A DNA stretch of 64,000 nt from contig NZ_CP053452.2 in assembly GCF_013128195.2 (NCBI RefSeq), positions 5,394,001 through 5,458,000 of the forward strand, in the 5' to 3' direction. The notes under the pieces are model-generated. The model was not told the origin of the DNA. It saw nothing but the letters and a program-made list of their open reading frames with translations, and did not search any database. Source of the stretch: Frigoriglobus tundricola. GTDB taxonomy: Bacteria > Planctomycetota > Planctomycetia > Gemmatales > Gemmataceae. Position 1 is the first letter of the stretch; every line of letters begins with the position of its first letter. The translations under genes and the position numbers were made by a program. Below are positions 60,449 to 64,000 of this stretch, one piece after another.

Positions 60449-62758
60449 CTACTTCCGGCGCTTCCCGCGCTTCGGGTGGGGGAACCCGCCCGCAGGTTCC
60501 CCCGCTCCCCCCTCGCGCTTCGAAGAGGGAGCGGGATTCAGCGGCGCACCGCTCCCTCCATCTTCCGGCTTCCCCTTCGGGTCGGCTAGTCGAAGATCGA
60601 GCATCCGCCGCTGCAAGTCCACGCGGGCCACTTCGACCCGCACGCGGTCGCCCAGCCGGAACCGCCGCCGGGTGCGGCGCCCCTCGAGCGTGTGGGCGGA
60701 CTCGTCGAACCAGTAGTAGTCGTCCACGAGCGACGAAATGTGGACCAGCCCCTCGGCCGGGAACCGCTCGGCCTGGGCGAAAAAGCCGTAGTCCGCGACG
60801 CCGGTGATGACCGCGTCGAGCCGCTCGCCGAGCCGGCCGCTGAGGTACGCGAGAATGCGCGTCTTCACGAGTTCGCGCTCGGCGGTCTCGGCGCGGCGCT
60901 CCATTTTCGAGCAGTGCTCGCCGAGCGCGGCCAGTTCCTCGACGTTCGCGGACGCGGAGCCGGTCCGGACCCACTTGTCGAGCAAGCGGTGCACCTGGAG
61001 GTCCGGGTAGCGGCGGATGGGCGAGGTGAAGTGGCAGTAGTGCTGGCTCGCGAGCGCGTAGTGCTCGTCCTGAATCGGCGAATACGTCGCCTGCTTCAGG
61101 CTCCGCAGGAGCGCGAAGTGGACGGCGGCCCGCTCGGGCTTGTCGGCGGTCGCGTCGAGCACGCGTTGGAGCTCGAAGCGGTCCTGCGCCCGCTTCATGG
61201 GGTGCCCGAGCAGGTCGGCGAACTGCGCGAACGCCTCCAGTTTCTCCTCGTTGGGCGCCGGGTGGACCCGGCGCAGGAACGGCACCTCGTACCGGGTGAA
61301 GTGTTCGGCCACCGCCTCGTTGGCGGCCAGCATGAACTCTTCGACGATCTGGTGGCTGAGGTTGTGTTCCGCGAAGTGCGCGCCGCTCACGCGGCCGTCG
61401 GCGTCGTACTCCAGCACGGCCTCGGGCATCTCCAACTGGAGCGAGCCGCGCTTGAACCGCTTTTTGCGGAGCAGGAGCGCCAGGTCGCGCATCCGGCGGA
61501 GCATGGGGAGGAGGTCGTCCTCGGAGCCCGGAACCCGGACCGCGGAACGCGGAACAGAAGAACCTGCGTCATCGGCTGGGCTCTCGTTCCGGGTTCCGGG
61601 TTCCGCGTTCAAAGCTTCTAAGAGCGCCTGGACCTCGTCGTACGTGAACCGCTTGCGGTTGCGGATCGCGCCGTTGGCGAACCGGACGTGTCCCTTCTGC
61701 AACCCGGGCGTGAACTCCATCTGCACGGTCTTCACGTACCGGACCTTGCCCTCCTGCAGCGACGCCAGGCCGTTGGAGATCACCTCCGGGAACATCGGGA
61801 TGACCTTCTGCGGCAGGTACACGCTCGTCGCGCGCTTGCGCGCCTCCGTGTCGAGCGCGCCGCCGGGCTTCACGAACGCGGCCACGTCCGCGATGTGGAC
61901 CGTCAGCACCCAGTGCTTCGTCTTCGGGTCGATGGCGACGCTCACCGCGTCGTCGTAGTCCTTCGCGTCGGGCGGGTCGATGGTGACGACGAGATCGTTC
62001 GTGAAGTCCTCGCGGTCGGAGAGGTCGCTTTCCGAAAACTGGCTCGCGACCTGCCGCGCTTCCGCGAGCGCGGCCTCCGGGAACGCCTCCGGCAGCCCGA
62101 ACGCGCGGATCACGGAGAGCGTGTCCACGCCCGGTTTGCCGTGCGGGCCGAGTACCTCCGTGACCACCCCCTCGCCGCGCTCGTCCGGGGTCGGGAACCG
62201 CAGCATCTCGATGACGACCTTGTCCTGCGGCTTCGCGCCCTTCGCGCTGGCGTCGCCCACGATGACGCTGTGCGTGAAGGCGTTGCCGTCGATGCGGACG
62301 AGCCCCTCGCGGTCGCGCTCGAAGTAGGTGCCGACGAACGTGCGGGTGGCGCGCTCCAGCACGCGGACGATCTCGCCGGCGGCGTCCTTGATGTGTGTGG
62401 CCTCGCGGGTGACGCGGACCATCACCTCGTCGCCGGTCGCGGCGTCGAGGGCCTTGTCCTCGCGGATGAAGATTTCCGGCTTGAACACGCCGCCGACGGT
62501 GTGCGGCCGGACGAACCCGTGCCCGGACGCGGCCCGGCGGTACACGCCCGTCACGGACCCGTGCGCGTCGCCGGCGCGGAGCGTGTTGTTGCGGCCCATC
62601 GTGAGCCGCCCGGTGCGGATCAGCTCGCGCACCGTCCGGCGGAACTCGGGGTACGCGTCGGCGCCCAGGTTGAGCCGCTTGAACAGCGGCTTCGCTTTGA
62701 GCGGGACGTAGCTCTTGGCGGTGACGGCGTGCAGGATTTTCGCGAGAAGATCTGGCAT
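60449..62758 (-). CDS. rnr: ribonuclease R
   Basis: A 769-residue RNB-family 3'-5' exoribonuclease that degrades structured RNA. Order: N-terminal winged helix (about 10-60), cold-shock domains (about 65-200, GSVTGVYRRAASGHGFVRP), RNB catalytic domain from about 248 (DPPDAKDYDDAVSVAIDPKT, 261-280, with the metal-binding aspartates), HQIVEEFMLAANEAVAEHF, HFTSPIRRYPDLQVHRLL, and a C-terminal S1 domain (DAVITGVADYGFFAQAERFP AEGLVHISSL). Residues 384-413 are a repeat-like insert (EPGTRNESPADDAGSSVPRS) found at a natural linker. Start MPDLLAKILHAVTAKSYVP at 62758. Confidence 0.95.
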   Translation of the reverse strand: MPDLLAKILHAVTAKSYVPLKAKPLFKRLNLGADAYPEFRRTVRELIRTGRLTMGRNNTLRAGDAHGSVTGVYRRAASGHGFVRPHTVGGVFKPEIFIREDKALDAATGDEVMVRVTREATHIKDAAGEIVRVLERATRTFVGTYFERDREGLVRIDGNAFTHSVIVGDASAKGAKPQDKVVIEMLRFPTPDERGEGVVTEVLGPHGKPGVDTLSVIRAFGLPEAFPEAALAEARQVASQFSESDLSDREDFTNDLVVTIDPPDAKDYDDAVSVAIDPKTKHWVLTVHIADVAAFVKPGGALDTEARKRATSVYLPQKVIPMFPEVISNGLASLQEGKVRYVKTVQMEFTPGLQKGHVRFANGAIRNRKRFTYDEVQALLEALNAEPGTRNESPADDAGSSVPRSAVRVPGSEDDLLPMLRRMRDLALLLRKKRFKRGSLQLEMPEAVLEYDADGRVSGAHFAEHNLSHQIVEEFMLAANEAVAEHFTRYEVPFLRRVHPAPNEEKLEAFAQFADLLGHPMKRAQDRFELQRVLDATADKPERAAVHFALLRSLKQATYSPIQDEHYALASQHYCHFTSPIRRYPDLQVHRLLDKWVRTGSASANVEELAALGEHCSKMERRAETAERELVKTRILAYLSGRLGERLDAVITGVADYGFFAQAERFPAEGLVHISSLVDDYYWFDESAHTLEGRRTRRRFRLGDRVRVEVARVDLQRRMLDLRLADPKGKPEDGGSGAPLNPAPSSKREGGAGEPAGGFPHPKRGKRRK
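61520..61609. repeat. GGAAC/GTTCC-rich repeat insert inside rnr
   Basis: An in-frame 90-base segment made of repeated CGGAACCCGGAAC-type words on one side and GTTCCGGGTTCCGCG on the other, forming an imperfect inverted repeat. It codes for 30 residues that do not fit the RNB-domain pattern. Confidence 0.65.
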
Positions 62759-62779
62759 GAGGTGATTCAGAGAAGTGTT

Positions 62780-62914
62780 TATCCGCAGATTACGCAGATG
62801 AACGCGGATTTTAAAACAGAAGACCAAAAGAAGCTCTTCGTTGAATTCACTCCCCGGCCTTCTGCTTCCTCATTTGTGCCTTTAATCTGTGTCTATCTGC
62901 GTAATCTGCGGATA
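62780..62914. repeat. inverted repeat between rnr and yhaM
   Basis: Perfect 20-base arms TATCCGCAGATTACGCAGAT (62780-62799) and complement (62895-62914) around a 95-base AT-richer centre. A weaker relative occurs at 53540-53700. It lies between two leftward genes and could be a mobile palindrome or part of the yhaM terminator. Confidence 0.75.
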
Positions 62915-62926
62915 GACAATGAGTTC

Positions 62927-63931
62927 TCAGTCGTAACCGCCGCCGCTCTCGCCGAAGAGGTCGCCCAGCGCGCCGCCCTTGTAGATGCGGCGGCCCAGGT
63001 TGTGGTTGTACGGGGTCCACGCGGACGGGTTGTTGCGGTCCTCCTTCAGGTCGCGCAGGACCATGTGCATCCGCGTGTCGGTCAGGTCGATCAGGTGCAG
63101 GAGCATCGCCTCGGGGGTCATCGGCACCTTCGGACTGCCGTGATTAAGTTCCCCGTGGTGGCTCAGGATCATGTGCTGGATGCGGAGCATCAGCTCCCGC
63201 GGAAACGGTTCGCCCGTCAGGTCCGGCACCTTCGCCGCCGTTTCCGCCAGCAGCGCCACCGCGATCGGGATGTGCCCGACCAGTTGCCCCTCGTCCGAGT
63301 ACCCGAACGCGCGGCCGTAGGTCAGCTCCCGCGTCTTGCCCGCGTCGTGCAGGAACACGCCCATGAGTAACAGGTCGCGGTCCACGGCCGGGTAGAGCGC
63401 GAGCAACTTGTCCGCCGCGTCCATCATGGAAACGACGTGTTCGAGCAACCCGCCGACGTAGGCGTGGTGCAACTTCACCCCGGCCGGGCAGGTGGTGAAC
63501 GACCGCATGAACGCGTCGTCCATCAGGAAGCACTCGGCCAGCGCCCGCAGGTGCGGGTTGCCCAACCGCAGGAGGTAGCCGCGGAGCCGGTCGGTCAGTT
63601 TCGGGATGCTCTGCTCGGTCTGCGGCAGGAAGTCGGCGAAATCGATCTTCTCCGCTTCGGTCCGCTCGACGGCGGTGACGATCACCTGGAGCGCGCCCTG
63701 GAACAGTTGCACCTTACCGGTCACGTACAGGAAATCGCCCGGATCGAACCCGCGCGCGACGTGGTCGCCCGCGTTCCACATCCGGCCCTGGATGCCCCCG
63801 GTGCGGTCGCGGAGTTCCAAAAGGAGGTACGGGTTGCCGTTCCGGTTCGCGCGAAGCTGCTTGTCCGTGACCAGATACACGTCTTCGAGGTTGTCACCGT
63901 CACGGAGCTGTTCGACGAATCGGCGGGCCAT
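62927..63931 (-). CDS. yhaM: 3'-5' exoribonuclease, YhaM family
   Basis: A 334-residue OB-fold plus HD-domain nuclease. Residues 18-95 form the OB fold (YLVTDKQLRANRNGNPYLLL ELRDRTGGIQGRMW, YVTGKVQLFQGALQVIV); the HD domain from about 155 shows KLHHAYVGGLLEHVVSMMDA, LLLMGVFLHDAGKTRELTYG and IQHMILSHHGELNHGSPKVP, the metal-binding His/Asp set. This YhaM/CBF1 type trims single-stranded RNA ends. Located upstream of rnr on the same strand with a 170-base gap holding an inverted repeat, so this window groups two RNA-decay exonucleases. Start MARRFVEQLRDGDNLEDVY. Confidence 0.92.
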   Translation of the reverse strand: MARRFVEQLRDGDNLEDVYLVTDKQLRANRNGNPYLLLELRDRTGGIQGRMWNAGDHVARGFDPGDFLYVTGKVQLFQGALQVIVTAVERTEAEKIDFADFLPQTEQSIPKLTDRLRGYLLRLGNPHLRALAECFLMDDAFMRSFTTCPAGVKLHHAYVGGLLEHVVSMMDAADKLLALYPAVDRDLLLMGVFLHDAGKTRELTYGRAFGYSDEGQLVGHIPIAVALLAETAAKVPDLTGEPFPRELMLRIQHMILSHHGELNHGSPKVPMTPEAMLLHLIDLTDTRMHMVLRDLKEDRNNPSAWTPYNHNLGRRIYKGGALGDLFGESGGGYD

Positions 63932-64000
63932 TGGCGGAAACTTTCTGCTGGAATGGGCGGAAAACAGAAATCATACGGATTCTTCCGCTCTCTGATGCGC

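Overview
The window looks like chromosome of a Gemmata-type planctomycete (Gemmataceae). Evidence: high GC with strong codon-position bias, so many long antisense ORFs are shadows; DUF1549/DUF1553 and DUF1571 proteins; an extracellular protein with the planctomycete N-terminal VEALE-R-CVPA motif; two ECF sigma factors with long C-terminal extensions (WD40-like; TIGR03435-like); a Ser/Thr kinase fused to a formylglycine-generating-enzyme-like domain; a MYSVV-type Cys/His repeat peptide; and many short dispersed palindromic repeats. No rRNA, tRNA or CRISPR array was seen.

Layout. 1-7.2 kb: a partial gene, the Cys/His repeat peptide, DUF2617, a leftward operon (thiS-thiG fusion, unknown gene, Uma2, coiled-coil protein, PTH2-like protein) and the kinase. 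7.4-16.2 kb: four different SAM-dependent methyltransferases around an MFS exporter and a Bax-inhibitor-1 protein, then DUF1571 and a metallo-beta-lactamase hydrolase. 16.2-30.3 kb: DUF1549/1553 protein, beta-helix adhesin-like protein, UvrC-like GIY-YIG protein, fasciclin, BON, DUF4337, two tandem GT-C-like membrane proteins, DUF4142. 30.7-39.9 kb: ECF-WD40 protein, MMPL transporter, small membrane protein, siroheme synthase and a sigma-54 activator. 39.9-45 kb: accessory zone with a broken Uma2 gene, a Cys-rich family gene, and a complete IS66 element (41555-43987, 8-bp target duplication) inserted in a paralogue of that gene; then a metallophosphatase. 45-53.4 kb: glycolysis pair pgi / archaeal-type phosphoglycerate mutase, small unknowns, second ECF fusion, recA. 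53.7-64 kb: flippase, DUF167, secreted unknowns, SnoaL-like protein, pyrF with an IS1595-like element directly upstream (58504-59555, 24-bp terminal repeats, frameshifted transposase), an alpha/beta hydrolase, and the ribonucleases RNase R and YhaM.

No defence island or complete biosynthetic cluster is evident. The most unusual material is repeat biology: short genomic repeats sit in frame inside three protein genes (both GT-C paralogues and rnr); a MITE-like palindrome occurs twice with matched changes in both arms; related repeats flank the ECF-WD40 locus; and a decayed copy of the thiG 3' end lies between two operon genes. Function calls come from motif recognition in the translated sequence; no database search was possible.
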